DNA of 64,000 bases from Basidiobolus meristosporus CBS 931.73 (lineage: Eukaryota; Basidiobolomycota; Basidiobolomycetes; Basidiobolales; Basidiobolaceae). The notes under the pieces are model-generated. The model saw only the letters and a program-made list of their open reading frames with translations, was not told the origin of the DNA and searched no databases. Of the stretch, positions 1-12,298 are shown one piece after another. A program made the translations under genes and the position numbers. Position 1 is the stretch's first letter, and every line of letters starts with the position of its first letter. Where the stretch lies: positions 1 through 64,000 of the forward strand of contig MCFE01000029.1 in the NCBI GenBank assembly GCA_002104905.1, in the 5' to 3' direction.

Positions 1-3000
1 TGCATCAACCTGATACTCCGGCCCAAAGCAATCAAAGATGTATCAGATACATTGCATTTACTTTTGCACAAGGTGGAGTGCAATGTTGATCAAGAAAATC
101 TGCTGCAGACGCTCTTTCCATTGGCACACATACACATTCAGATGGAGAATATCAAGCTAAGGCAATTACAAGCAAGCGGTGAAAGTGAACTGGGGCATTA
201 CTCCAAGGACCAACTAATATTAGCCGAAAGAAATCTCCAATCATATCTGGAGCACATGAGCAAAGTTCAGATGCACCCGTTAGTGGAATATTTCATTGAA
301 ATGATACAGTCAAATGATATGAGGCAGTACGATGAATTTGCCAGCTGTCTATTGGAATTTGCCCAGTACACTACCATGAGAGGCGCATCTGGCGCACGCA
401 ACAAACGTCCAAAAGAGCTTCAAGTGTCTATGGAGTGGTTTTGGCGTGAGATTCTTCTGATCGTTTCTTATAACCTTACACCGAACGAAGTTCCAAGTGA
501 TTTTCCTATCAAGCTCCAAAAATACACCAGTAACATGTCAAGAACTCTGCTTTGCTATGGCCGCCCCTTGGAAATATTAAATGGGGATTCATTATCCATT
601 AACGCTACGTATCTGACTGAAGTGTTACAATACTTGGGTGGAAAAAACCTGCTCGTATGCTCCATCCTTGGCCCCCAGAGCTCTGCAAAGTCCACTTTAC
701 TGAACTATCTTTTTGGCGCTGATTTCCAAGTATCGGCTGGCCGCTGTACCAAAGGAATGTATGCATCTCTCTTTTCGACTGAATACAAGGGAGCAGACAA
801 TCTTCTGGTGCTTGATACCGAGGGACTGCTGAGCATTGAGAAGGAGGATAAGCTTTTTGACAAACAAATGACCCTTCTGGCGCTGGCAATGTCACATATA
901 GTGTTAATCAATATCAAAGGCGAGATGGGAACAGATATGAAGGATATCCTGGAGGTTACTCTTCTTGGATTGCAACGTTTGCGCGTCAGCTTTCCACAAC
1001 CCAAAATATACTTTATCCTTCGTGACATGGTGGATCTAGATAAAACCAAGCAGCAAAATAGCATAAAGAGTATTCAAAAAGCTATCACCGACGTGGCAAA
1101 GAGTTTGCATTTTGAATTTGACCAGATTGATGAAGACTCGTTTATACTACTGCCACCAGCCTTCTCTCATGGTCAGCTCAAAGACAATTTGATGCTTGGC
1201 CCATTGTACACTAGGAGTAATATATTCAGTGCAAAGGTTGCTGAGCTGCAATCGCTTATACTTAGCAATGCCAGTATGCTCTCAACAAGCACACAGCCAG
1301 CAGAGAATGCTATATTCACCAACACCGATCAATGGGTGGCACACGTCAGTGCTGTTTGGCAAAGTGTGCAGCAATATGGAGATTTCCTTAACTTCAGTAC
1401 CCTAAAGGAGTACTATGACCGCAATCACTTGGGCCGTATCTTGCAAAACATAATCAAGGATACATTAGATGGTGAAATGGTTGCAGAGGCAAAAGAATTT
1501 CAAGCGCAGACTCTAAACCTTGCAAGCCGTGTGGCGGAGTCCAGCATAGAGTACAGACACCTGGCTGAAGCAAAAAAAGCAACCAACAACCATTTCCAAA
1601 ATGTTCTCTTCCCAAGATACCATGAGAAGGTGAAGGAGGCATTTTTTCAGCGAACAAAAGATTTGCGTTTGACAGAAGGCCTGAAGCAGGAATACGAACA
1701 GACCTTGGAGAATGTTTGGAATCAAATGAATGACTACCTTTACCAAGAAACTGAAAACAAGATGTCTCGTGGTTTAGTCCAAGTTGCTATAGGAAAAGCG
1801 ATCAGAACTGTCCGTGAATGGATCGATAAAAATATCACTGAACAGCCTACCAGTACTGGGGAGCAGACATTAATCCGACAGTTTGAAGCAACTTGGGACC
1901 TAGTTAGACAGCAACTAGTCAAAAAACTTAAGGAGTATCAACCAGATGTCAGTAAGATCCAACAGGATCTATGGCGAGACTTTAAAATGGTCTTCAAAGC
2001 AAATCCCAGGCTAATGGTAACCCTCAACTCTCTAAAACCTGCGGAGCTGCAGGACTTGAAGCTATTGGGCTCCATGAATCCACACTCTACCTCCTTTTCT
2101 GATGGCTGGCGAGAGGAACTCCGAAATTATGTTACTTCCAACAGCCAGATTGGGTATATCATGCATCTATTCAATATGGCAAATGCAATTGAGCAGCCAT
2201 GGTACAAGATATTGTGTACAGTCTCTGGTTACCTTTCGGCCATTCTGGGAAGGGATCGGAACAACTTTTGGAATAGCTCTACTGTGCAACAAGAAATCAT
2301 AAAATTTGATAACTTGTTGGTTCAGTTGGAAGAGCAATTCCTTACGGAGAAAAAGTACACATTTAGCCCTAACTTCCACAGCTTATGGTAAGTAGTCTAA
2401 GCAAATCTCTTGATCCAAATATGGTGTACTAATATACACCTATTGCATTCTAGTTTTGGCGACTTCTTCAATGTGCTGGTGAATGTGCTTCATGAACAAC
2501 ACCTAGAACATTTTGATGAAAGTATGAATGAATTTAGCCAGAGTAGACAAGGCCTGCTAGATGCTTTTATAGGGTTAATGAAATCGCGGTATGACGATGT
2601 TAAGACCAGCTCCTATATTGCCTCTCTGTTTATCGCCGCTGTTTCCAAAAAAATCACACAATCAATGGCAGAGGAATACATAGACAAAGTCAAAGAAGCA
2701 GCTTCCCTTACAGCTGAAGAGCTACTGGCCAAATGTGAGAGATGCAATGGAGAACAAGAAATATTCGAGTACGTAACAGATATGCCAAATTTCATGAAAT
2801 CCGTTTTTGATCGACACCTCAATGAGCAAAAATCAAGTGTCATTCGTGGCTACTTCAATGGAGAGTATGCTTTGCAAGTAACCAAGGAGCTAAATAACAT
2901 TAATGAACGAGTCATCCAGTGGAGTGGTATATGCAAGGAATCCTTGGAAAATCATCGAAACAGCATCTGGATGGGTAGCCAAGAGGGGAAACATCACTTG

Positions 3001-3891
3001 GCAAGGGGAATTTACCAATTCTTTCTAGGCTATATGCATGGCCGTCCACTCCAACACTTTCTTCAAGATTACACTGAGCTTGTTGATTTGTTGCCAAAAT
3101 GTACTACGCGCAACCCAAATCTTGCGTATCTATTTGCAGCAGTTCCAACACAGGTTGCAATTGGAGATCCTCAAGCGTTTGCACAAGGCTTAATCAAGCA
3201 ACTATTCAAGCTCAAGCATACCATTATGGCGTTTTGTCCGTCCAGTGTGTTAGACCAGGACCTTTACACTCAGATGTGGGATCGCGCTAGCGGGTGTCAT
3301 AAGCTTTGTCCTTTCTGCCGAGCAAAATGCTCAGATCCAAATCCAGGTCATGTTAAGCACGCAACAATAGCACACCGTCTGACCGCTTTTGCTGGATGCG
3401 GCATTCATCGTACACAGAAATTCTACTTTGGAATATGTACTTCTGTTGCAACTCATACCAGCAAATGGACTAAATCAGATACAGAGCCTGCAACATTCCT
3501 CCCGTTCGATGAATTCTTGAAGAAATATTATCCCAACTGGACAGTTCCGTTGAATGATGATGCTGAAGTCACCACCACAAGTAAGCGCAGATGGTATATA
3601 GTTCGTCGTAGACTTTGTGAGTATTACGATCGTGTGGATAATACTCCTGACGATTGGAAGAATGTCTTCGAAGGATGCTGCTCAATCTGCCAGCATGAAA
3701 TTGGGAGCCGCACTTGTGGAGAGCTACGTCGCACCCAGTGTGGCCACCAGATAGGCTCTCTATGCCTTGCGCGTCTGATGGCCAGACCATTAAGAGAACA
3801 TACATGTCCTGTTTGTAGGCGGAACATATGTAAAATACAGTTTCTCTCATATTCCATACGTTGTACTAATACAAGCTTTTAATTTGCAGAA
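1..3891 (+). CDS. VLIG-type large GTPase with C-terminal RING (5' partial)
   Basis: The frame is open from the first base, so the gene starts outside the window. The visible G domain has a P-loop GPQSSAKST (about 670-696), TKG, and DTEGL (814-828), followed by a LRD motif near 1018. This order and the long helical region after it fit the VLIG (very large inducible GTPase, URGCP/GVIN) family. A phase-2 intron at 2388-2453 (gtaagt, tactaat, ctag) joins the two long ORFs. The C-terminal half carries a Cys/His cluster CPFCRAKC with downstream H and HR (about 3310-3410), as in VLIG proteins. A RING-like cluster follows: CCSIC, then CGHQ, then CPVCRR (about 3680-3822). A second intron, 3830-3889 (60 bp, with tactaat and tttgcag), would end the protein as CRRNI with the stop codon split across the splice. 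Unspliced, the frame ends at 3882. A ubiquitin-ligase activity is inferred from the RING only. Function in fungi is unknown to me. Confidence 0.85.
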
Positions 3892-4829
3892 CTAGCCCTC
3901 AGTATGTGGCTTTTCTTAGGTATTAGCGTTGTGTGAGTATACAATGTTGCATACATGGGCAATAGCCAAGTAAGAAGTTGAAGGCCAGCCGAAATATTTG
4001 TCGATCTAAATAAATAATCAGAATAGTGCTCAGAAACACTGATGTGCTCTTGAATTTCTGTTAAGCTATTGGAAATTTCAAACAATTGGAATACACGATA
4101 GCTACTTTCCTAGCTCTTTTCTGGACAGGCATCATTGAGGGTGTCTGTCATTGGAAGTAAATGCTCTCAACGTGAAATGGAATTCGAAATTTTTATCTCC
4201 CAGAAAATGCACATACAGCCATTGAGATCTGGTACCTTGGTCAAGGCATAACCACTGGCCCTTACCCTGAAAAGCTATGCTGGATTTCATTACCTTGACA
4301 GTTGAGGCGACAAATCAATGTCTTCCTGGATTCCCTGATGATCCAAATGAGAGGATGGAAGGCTCCAAGGTTTCCATATCCTGTCTCACCACTTTTGACA
4401 GCATTGATCTGGAGAGAAGCGGCATATCAAAAAGTGTCTAGGCTTTTAGAAAGCACTGGGCTTGTGTGGCACAGAATACTGTGTGCAGCAGGGCAGTTGG
4501 CATTCCCTAAGTAATCAGCCCCAAAAACCACTTCCAATGTTACGGTTCGCAGTTAAAGGAGCCAGTATGGTGATAGGATTCAAGAAATCCTACAATGAAA
4601 GAAACATGGCTAGTAGTATGGATGCTTCTGTCTGAAGTACTATCGTTTACTTCGGTATTCCGACCCCCACCGATACTGAGAGAATATTGATACAGGAACC
4701 GTCAAATATAGAACAAGCTGCAATACACGTAGTCTGAAAGTTAGAGCCTTAATGTTTGCTGTAAGGAATTTATAACGAGGATTGTTTGTCAATAAATGGA
4801 AAGAGGGGAGTAACAAGGATCCATTAGTT
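3892..4829. other. Convergent intergenic region
   Basis: This is the space between the 3' ends of the VLIG gene (+) and FET3 (-). Short open frames here have no recognisable motif and no consistent splice structure. I see no RNA gene or repeat. It should contain both transcription end regions, but no clear poly(A) signal stands out. Confidence 0.5.
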
Positions 4830-6754
4830 CTAGTGCGTTGTTGCATCATCAGTTGAAGATTCACTGTCTCGAGCGTACCATACCAATGTTGCAATACCAA
4901 TCAGTGCAGCTAGTATGCAGCCAATTAATGCACCAATGCTTTTGCCAGTAAATCTTCCAGGCAGCGGATTCGGTCCATCAGGATAGCCTGGCAAATCCAA
5001 CCCGGCATTTCCCATGGCGTTCCCGCTGGTTTTGATTCCCAAGGCAGCACAATTGTCGAATGATTGCTGCGGAATCTTCATGCTCTCTTGGATTTTGGAT
5101 GGTGCCTCTATGATGGTGATCGCTAGCCCCGCTTCGAGGTGCCATTCAATGTGACAATGAAATGGCCATACTCCTGGATTGTCTGCGCGAAATCGGAGAA
5201 CTACGTAACCTTGAGCTGGGACTTGCACGGTATCTCTTCGAATTGGATTTAATTGCTCTTTTACCGGATTGCTAGCTGCGTCGTATCCCCCAGCATTCTT
5301 GGCACTGCGCTCCATCACCTGAAATTGGTGCCCATGCAGATGGAATGGATGATCGTCGGCGTCCCAGTTGTTGACAACTAGCTCAACCATCTGGTTGTGC
5401 TCCAGGACAAAGGCATTGCTGTGTTTTCCGTACACTCTAGTGTCACTAGACATCTCCCCCATGCTATAGGCGGTGAATAGGGTAGGAACTGATGGCGGTA
5501 TGTATGTAACATTGTTAAACATGGCACGGTTGACTCCGTTGTCCAGTACATCGAATAGTACATTGAGCTCAATGCGAAAGTCGGGTGGAGCGGAGGCAGC
5601 GGCGATTATTGGCACCAAAGAGATGTCATCTAACACTGAGTCTGGCTGGCTCGAATTGCCTGAAGCGTACAGCAGCGCATTAGGGTCGTAAATCACCGTG
5701 GCATTGATGTTGGGGTCAAGGACGGGATTGGCCGTTGCGAACATAGAGAGGTCTATGTCAGCATGCATCACATAGTTGTTGGCGACTGTGTCCTTGGCGT
5801 GGACGAGCACCGAATATCGCTGAGCAGCAGTGATCGGCAATACATCTACCGTTTGAATATTGACATCGACACCATCAACCTCTATTATATCCAGGCTATG
5901 GCCATCAATATGAAAATTAAACATCGCAAAGGCTGACATGTTTAGGATTCGTAGCCGATATACCTTTCCCGGAATAAAGGTAAAAGTTGCATTCTGAGAT
6001 CCGTTAATCAACCCTGCATCGGGGACTGGCTCGGCACCGGAAGGATTGTAGACACTCAAGTAATTCGCCAACAGAACACTGTGCTCCTGATGATACCAAT
6101 CGACGAGAGACACAATATATTCATGGTCGTAGGTGTACACTTCTTTCGGCGGACGAAGAACGACGGGTGCCCGTAGGCCATCCACATACTGACCTTGGAA
6201 GTGGCTGTGTATCCAGTATGTTCCGTATTGCTGCACCGGGATGTGGTAGGTAAAGTTCCCTCCGGGTGGTATTGGGCTAATGGTTGGTATAGTATGAGTG
6301 CCATTTGTCTGATGCGAAAAGATCTTTTGGCTTACCATTGCTGGAACATGGCAGCACCATCATAGTAGTTGGTTCCGTTTTGAAAGACGCCGTGGGCGTG
6401 CAATGAGCTCCCCTTGTCTAAAGAATTATGCTGCACAGATGTTGTTACTTTGTCTATTCGCAGGTTCAACTTCTCCCCTACTAACCACATTAATAGTAAG
6501 AGTATCACCCACACTCGCCTCCAGCTCAGGGACCCTAGTTAGGCATAGGTGAGCACGCTGCTCAATCGTTGTACCGAAAGCTCTGGAACCACTTACGGGA
6601 ATTGCCCATTCACGCCAAGAACTCTGCGTGGATGCCCCCCAACTGGGTCCACGTTATCGATGTACGTGATATCCCAGTAGAGAACTCTATCAATTGCTAG
6701 AACCAAACTCCCTGTGGACAAGAGCGGTAGTATCAGTGCCTTAGCGAGATGCAT
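4830..6754 (-). CDS. FET3: Fet3-type multicopper ferroxidase
   Basis: Four exons on the minus strand: 6754-6597, 6534-6486, 6430-6336 and 6276-4830. Introns are 62, 55 and 59 bp, and the total encodes 582 aa. The N terminus is a signal peptide (MHLAKALILPLLSTGSLVLA). The four copper-ligand blocks are present: SLHAHG, YWIHSH, HPFHLHGHQF and HCHIEWHL. Also visible are the ferroxidase-type stretches VLGVNGQFP, FQNGTNYYDGA, CPIPPGG and GQYVDGLRAP. One hydrophobic segment near the C terminus (SIGALIGCILAALIGIATLV) is followed by a short charged tail, the Fet3 topology, and argues against a secreted laccase. Known family role: plasma-membrane oxidation of Fe(II) to Fe(III) coupled to O2 reduction, feeding the Ftr1 permease. 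No FTR1 gene is adjacent here, although the two are often paired in fungi. Exon joins preserve the family sequence exactly, for example QQ|CPIPPGG. Confidence 0.9.
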
Positions 6755-7376
6755 GTTCGGTAACAACGGATGGAAAAGAATAGGATCGACCAAGGTGGTA
6801 TTAGCGAAAAGCAGACGGCTATTTGAGCGGAATTGGCCTGTGTCTCTGTCAAGGCTGATGTCTCAGCTCGGTATTCGTGTAGGAATGGCAGTAGTCACAA
6901 ATGAGATATGATCATACACAATAGGGTAGCGATGAAGGAGGTTGCTTTCTATTGGTTCCACGCCCAGACTCAACCAAGTATCTAGAGCCTGTGCAGTTTC
7001 AATTGGTCAGTGTTCAAGTGAAGTTAGAGAGGTCAGGCTCGTGACTATCGTTGGCAGGCGCCACACAGCACAGTTCGCTTGGACATGAGCTTAACTTATC
7101 ACATGTACTATTAGCTCAATTAGTAATCAGAGTTTAAAATGAATACTTCTCTTGAATATGCGTCTTGGCTCGATTCAACAGGATTGGGCGGCTACCAACT
7201 TCAATGGCCAATGGAGGAGGCCAGTGGCCATTACATCTTTGCTTGCTGAGGTAACGAATGACGGGATTATCTGTCAACATGGGTTGCAGCGCCTGAACCC
7301 ACCGCTCGAACTGTAGGTTAGCACAGCTATCAGTTAAATACTGATCTATGCAACTGCAGATCTTTCGTTGATTTGC

Positions 7377-7385
7377 TTATCAGAT
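7377..7385 (-). promoter_or_regulatory. Iron-GATA-type motif ATCTGATAA
   Basis: The plus strand reads TTATCAGAT, the exact complement of ATCTGATAA. ATCWGATAA is the reported binding consensus of fungal siderophore/iron GATA repressors (Urbs1, SRE, SreA, Fep1 type). It lies 623 bp upstream of the FET3 start codon. Confidence 0.55.
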
Positions 7386-7428
7386 GAATTGAGATCAACC
7401 TCGTCATCCCCGCGGTTCAACATACTGA

Positions 7429-7437
7429 ATCAGATAA
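7429..7437 (+). promoter_or_regulatory. Iron-GATA-type motif ATCAGATAA
   Basis: A second exact ATCWGATAA match, 44 bp from the first and in the opposite orientation, 675 bp upstream of FET3. Paired sites are typical for two-finger iron GATA repressors. Confidence 0.55.
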
Positions 7438-8077
7438 AATCGACGCTTCTACCCTGCAACATACCAAAGAAGATTCTGTTGTGGCAGGGGAGATTGTACA
7501 GCTCTAGATGTGTCAACCTCGATGTGGAATCACTTCACGCACTCCTTGCCATTAAAGCGAAAGATGGACTTGGGCCTACCGGGCAAGCACTAATTTCGAC
7601 CAAGAGGATGTACATTGGGTACTGAAGTTGACAGAGTATCTGGGAGAAGAGAGTGGTTTCAGTCGCGCGCGTTTGATGAGCTAACACGCTGAAAGATCGA
7701 ATCGTGATTGTTAGGTTGTATACAAATGGATACTGTGGGCCAAATTGCCCAGAGAAGAGTGACTCGACTAATCTTGATACTTTTACAGGGATTTCATTGG
7801 ATTGTCAGCCGGGACTAAGTCACAGACTGTTAAATATGACGCCCAGCAGTGGTCGACGTGGATCCGCATATTCGACTCGGCAAGCTTGAATTCCATTCAC
7901 TGTTGTCGATCTAGCAGCTGGATCACGACTCCCAATGAAGTTCGCGTAAATCACAAATCATGCGTCTTTGATGTAAACCCATAATATGGTTCAACACGAA
8001 CAGATAAGTGGGGATTTATTCATTGCATGTAGCATACATGAATCCTACGCTAGTAGCTTGTGTTCAGGCATAGCGGC

Positions 8078-10711
8078 TCAGGGTAGGAGCACCGCTTTGG
8101 TAATATCTGGGAATGGGAATCTGTCCAACGACTTGGCGTCCACTTTGCCACTGATATCGAGGAAGACTGACATGAACTGAGTGGTTTGCTTGGAGGAGGC
8201 GGCCGACAGGACTAGGCCATCTTTTGTCTGGCTGACGCTGGCACCGTTCACACCAACGACTGTAGAGTTAAATGGGAACGAGAGCGTCCATTGATCTGTG
8301 ATAGCATTCCCAGGCTTTTGGGAGGTGATTTTGACCTATAGAGAATGCATCAGTACCTGTACATATAAATTTCGCTCGGACACCGGATACTCACTCCCAT
8401 CTGGAACTTATTGGATTCAAGCATGAGATTGCTGAAGGTGACTAGGAAATTACCAAGATTCTTCTCGACCAGGAAGTCGGTTGGCTGGGTAGCAGGGGGC
8501 TTGACCTGTGGATCAGGGATGCCCCGACGCGATCTCCTACGTAGAGAGGTACAAGCACCCAGGTCAGTCCAGACGTTCTGTCCATTATTCCCTGGGGTGT
8601 CATTCTGAGTCCACCATTTGGCCTGCCACAGGCGGCCATTGTGGCTAACCTTCTGGCCTCCATTGTATGCGACGCTTGAGACCCATGCCGCCACTCCAGC
8701 GCATGAGCCGCCAGGAGTTGGGGTGTTCGTTGGCTGCGAGGTGGTGGTGGTGGTGATTGTAGTAGGTACACTTGATGTGGTTTTGGTAGTGTCTGTAGTT
8801 GTTGGCTTCGATGTGGTTGTGGGGACAGGAGTTGGAGTTACGGTTGGATTAGGACCATTGCCGGAGCACCCGCTGATTGCACTCCAATACCCAGCGGAGA
8901 CGCCAGGTGCCTGGCCTTGGGTCCACCACAGAGCTTTCCATATGTATCCACTGTATGAGACGACAGAGCCGCCTGGGTAGGAGCCAGCCTGAGTCCATAC
9001 CGGAGCAGAACTGCATGATGGTAGGTTTGGTTTGACGTTGCACCCCCCACCATTCTTTAAGAACTACACAAGGTTTCATCGAGTTAAGGGCCGGGTATAT
9101 TCTGGAATCTGGCTTACCCCCAACGTACCTGCTTGGTAGCCTGGCCGTAATTTCCTCCTGCAACGCTATTTCCCCAAGCTTGAGATGCATCCCAAAACAT
9201 CACCCCACCGAAGCTGGTGAAGTTGGCACGTGTTTGCTGTGCTATCGTCTTGAGCTGATCAATGGTGACGTAGCTAGTGAAGGTTGAGCAGACTGGTTAG
9301 TGGGCACTGGCCAGAGATGAGCACTAGATGGCTTACCCTGATCCAGCGGCCTTTGGAGCAGCCGGAGCACCGATGTAGACCTTGACATCTGGGTTGGGAG
9401 AAATATGAGTAGCCCAATAATCCCAAACACCGTAGTTCCATGCTTGGTAATTGTTGTAGTATTGCAGGCCACCTATCATACCGAAAGAGCATTGGGTGAA
9501 TCAGCTGAATCCCAAGATGGGCAACCTTCGGAACTTACAAGGGTTGTTGTAGAATTGCACAAAAACAAGATCGAACCAGGCATTGTTCAGAGTACTTCCA
9601 AGTTGGCCATCTAGTATGCAAAGGGGGGAATTTCAGCAAGGCTCCACAACCTGAAGCATATCCAAATAATTCAAACCAGGATATACGCATTGTGGCGCGG
9701 CCGCAATCAAGTACTTTTTGCTGGTGTCCTGCTGGTAGTATGAACGGAGCTGATTAACAAAAGCGACATATCCGGTGGGTCCACCACCTTCGATGTCGAG
9801 ATCAACGCCATCCAAAACTGCATTGCCGAAGGGTCTTGTATCTGATTTACCACCAAGGAATAGATTCCTAGGATCATCCGGGTTGATTGTTGGTTTGCAA
9901 GATGGATCTGATGCTTGAGCGACCCTTACCATACTTGAGTAGCAAACCCTTTAGCCTGAGTATCATCTGAGAATCCATAGGACCCTCCGGCACCCCCAAG
10001 GGAAAGGATGACCGATTTTCCGCGAGACTGGCAGAACTTGATATCCTCGCCTATGCTTGGACAATTGACCATGTTGGTGTTGGGGAAAGTGGCGTTGTCT
10101 TTCATATTACAAGTCTAGGAATCGTGAATGTCAGACGGATGTTTAACTTATATTCTGCGTGAGAGGCGGCCTACATTAGCCAAGTTCAACTCGGGGAATC
10201 CTCCCTTTCCAAAGAACGTGTTCAAGAATGCTTAATGAAAAGGTTAGAGGAGTTCGGGCGATAACAAGTTGTAGGACAAGGTAGAAACTCACAAACAGGG
10301 ATAACGTCGACCGTGTCATCTTGGCAATAGTATGCGAGATTTTTCTGCCATCCACTGGCGTCACCGCCTCCGCCACCATAGCTGTTTTGTCCCCTGTAAT
10401 GGATATGGATTAGGGCGTCTGAACGGAAATGCCAGTCATCGACGATAGCAGCGCGTTACCAATCTAAAGAGTAGGGAGCGAACATATGCAGTATTAATGG
10501 TAATGTGAGTGGACCCAGAGTATCACAAAGTAAACTTACAAGCTACAAGATTGTTGTTACAAGTGGCCTTTGGACGACACGGTGATAAGTAAATTTGAAA
10601 AGGGTGCATTCAATGGCTATAAGAGCCTGGACTTACGTCGAAGGCACTGGAGGAATTGAAGGTCACAGCAACCGAGGCTAGTAGAAATAGAGCTTTTGCG
10701 CGAAGACCCAT
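8078..10711 (-). CDS. GH18 class III chitinase with two CBM5/12 modules
   Basis: Twelve exons were resolved by hand: 10711-10637, 10567-10540, 10463-10460, 10393-10293, 10230-10175, 10114-9930, 9867-9677, 9610-9539, 9472-9337, 9273-9129, 9063-8395 and 8335-8078. They give 639 aa. Exon 1 is a signal peptide ([18 protein letters not shown]). The GH18 domain runs from LVAYWGQNS through LSLGG to the catalytic [10 protein letters not shown], then [10 protein letters not shown] and GVMFWDAS. The exon ending at 9129 closes it. A Cys-containing CBM5/12 ([15 protein letters not shown]), a Thr/Pro-rich linker and a second CBM5/12 ([15 protein letters not shown]) follow. A C-terminal module of about 110 aa (from [10 protein letters not shown]) resembles a beta-sandwich carbohydrate-binding fold. 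Family role: endo-hydrolysis of chitin in the cell wall, either remodelling or mycoparasitism. The 4-nt third exon (ATTG) is needed to complete AYWGQNS. Confidence 0.9.
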
Positions 10712-10763
10712 GGCAGTCAGGAGAACGACACAGTTTCTGGAGAATAGCGGGTAGAATGGCAGG

Positions 10764-10771
10764 CTTAAATA
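10764..10771 (-). promoter_or_regulatory. TATA-like box of the chitinase gene
   Basis: TATTTAAG on the minus strand, 53-60 bp before the chitinase ATG. Position and sequence fit a core promoter with a short leader. No other evidence supports it. Confidence 0.35.
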
Positions 10772-12298
10772 CATTTGCTGTACTCCAAAGGTACATGTCT
10801 AGTGGGAATGCTTGCAGACGATTTCTTTCTTTCCTGTCACTCTAATGGATCGGTATCATCTCACTTGTGCATTGTGGTACTCTTAGGTGCATTAATCTCA
10901 CCATTTCGGGCTCGCGATCACCATCTTCCAATTTAGTAACATATAGAGTGGAAATACTGCCTGGTAACAGTCGCGAGGAAAATGTCTGGTGGCTCGGTAC
11001 CAAGATGAACTAGTTTTATCACTAGTAGTGAGCACCAGACAGCAGGTGAGAATGCTCCTCGCTCAACGTTGGTGGTGACAGTAAGTATACTCACGGCCGC
11101 CAATATTAGTCAGATGAAATGTTGTGCACTCGACGAGCAGGTCCCTGGAAAGACAAGATGTTCGTAGCCAAGAGAACCACTGTTCCCTGCGAACTCCGAC
11201 TAATGGCCGATATGGACTCCGGATGAGGGCCCATGGCGATACGCAGATCCCCGAAGAGAAGCAACAGCAGCGTGCCATGATACTTTCGATGATCATGGCA
11301 GGTTAAGTCAAGGTGAATGCACAGTCAACTAGACGTATATTATTTCTATATCCATGGTAATCATCACCTATTTCATTCAGCTACTCGACAACCCCCTCCA
11401 AGACTTGGAATGGGCGTTCCACTCCCGAAGCCCACCGGCCGCACCAGCAACCTTGGCGATCCCCAGTTAGATTAGAATTGCTGCATCCTATGCACCATTG
11501 AATGGTGGCTTTTCGAGTGATTTGCCTGTTTGTAGGGAATCTATTTGCCAACACTATAGCCGAACACAGGGTGTGATCGCCATTGCCCAAGAATTAATTA
11601 AAGCAAATTGGGCTAGGATCTGGTTTATTGCAAGTGGATGGGAAAGACTTGCAAGCAGGCATTCAATGTTACATTTCAATGCAAACCTACAACCCTCTCT
11701 GCGGGAATCAAGCCCATCTTGCCTCTTTATATCCACTGGATTCATGACTCTGGAGATGTGCTTCGACTTGATCTAAACGAATTGGTTGCATTCTTCGTGA
11801 TTAAATGTAAATCCACTAAATTAAGTATCAGGTGATATATCGCATCAGACGACCAAATGCTGCTTGCACCATGGCGTGCTGTAGATACTGCGCTATCCCT
11901 GGCTCTGGTTTAGAAATGCCTTGTATGGTTGGGATTGGCATAGCAATAGACACTTGGTTTCTTCACCACTGATCAGTCGAATATAGAAGTTCGTAGCGGC
12001 AGGTTCTGGATCGACTGGGCCGGACCATCTTGGTTATATGCATGGTTAAATTTAAGTCGGTTAGCAATCTACCGCAGTGAAACTGTTCGTGACTGGCAAA
12101 CACAATCATCCAACCATGGAGTGTTTTCGGGATGATTTGTAGGCATAATAATGAATGAAAAAAGATCTCGTGTGCGATCGGCAACGATTAGCAGAGAATG
12201 AACTTTGGATCATATCAAAACAAGAAATAGCTGGGCTCAATTTTGTGTCAAGAACGATTCCCTCCTTTGTTGCGAGTGCTGCCTTTCTTCCCAGCAAC
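10772..12298. other. Divergent intergenic region (chitinase / RAD5)
   Basis: About 1.5 kb between divergently transcribed genes, so it should hold both promoters. Open frames around 11124-11835 show no motif and no matching splice pattern. The frame upstream of the RAD5 start is open from 12155, so an earlier start (adding 48 aa) cannot be excluded. No tRNA-like or repeat structure was seen. Confidence 0.45.

Larger units (their letters stand above)
6755..8077 (-). promoter_or_regulatory. FET3 upstream intergenic region
   Basis: This 1.3-kb stretch lies between the chitinase stop and the FET3 start, both on the minus strand, so it is the likely FET3 promoter. It contains two exact ATCWGATAA sites (7377-7385 and 7429-7437) and a further TGATAAG (7095-7101, minus). 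Open frames at 7368-7625 and 7704-7889 have no recognisable motif. Confidence 0.55.

Noticed and set aside
4830-6754. Secreted laccase as the identity of the multicopper oxidase
   Set aside because: The C-terminal membrane segment and FQNGTNYYDGA/GQYVDGLRAP signatures favour Fet3. A laccase would lack the anchor.
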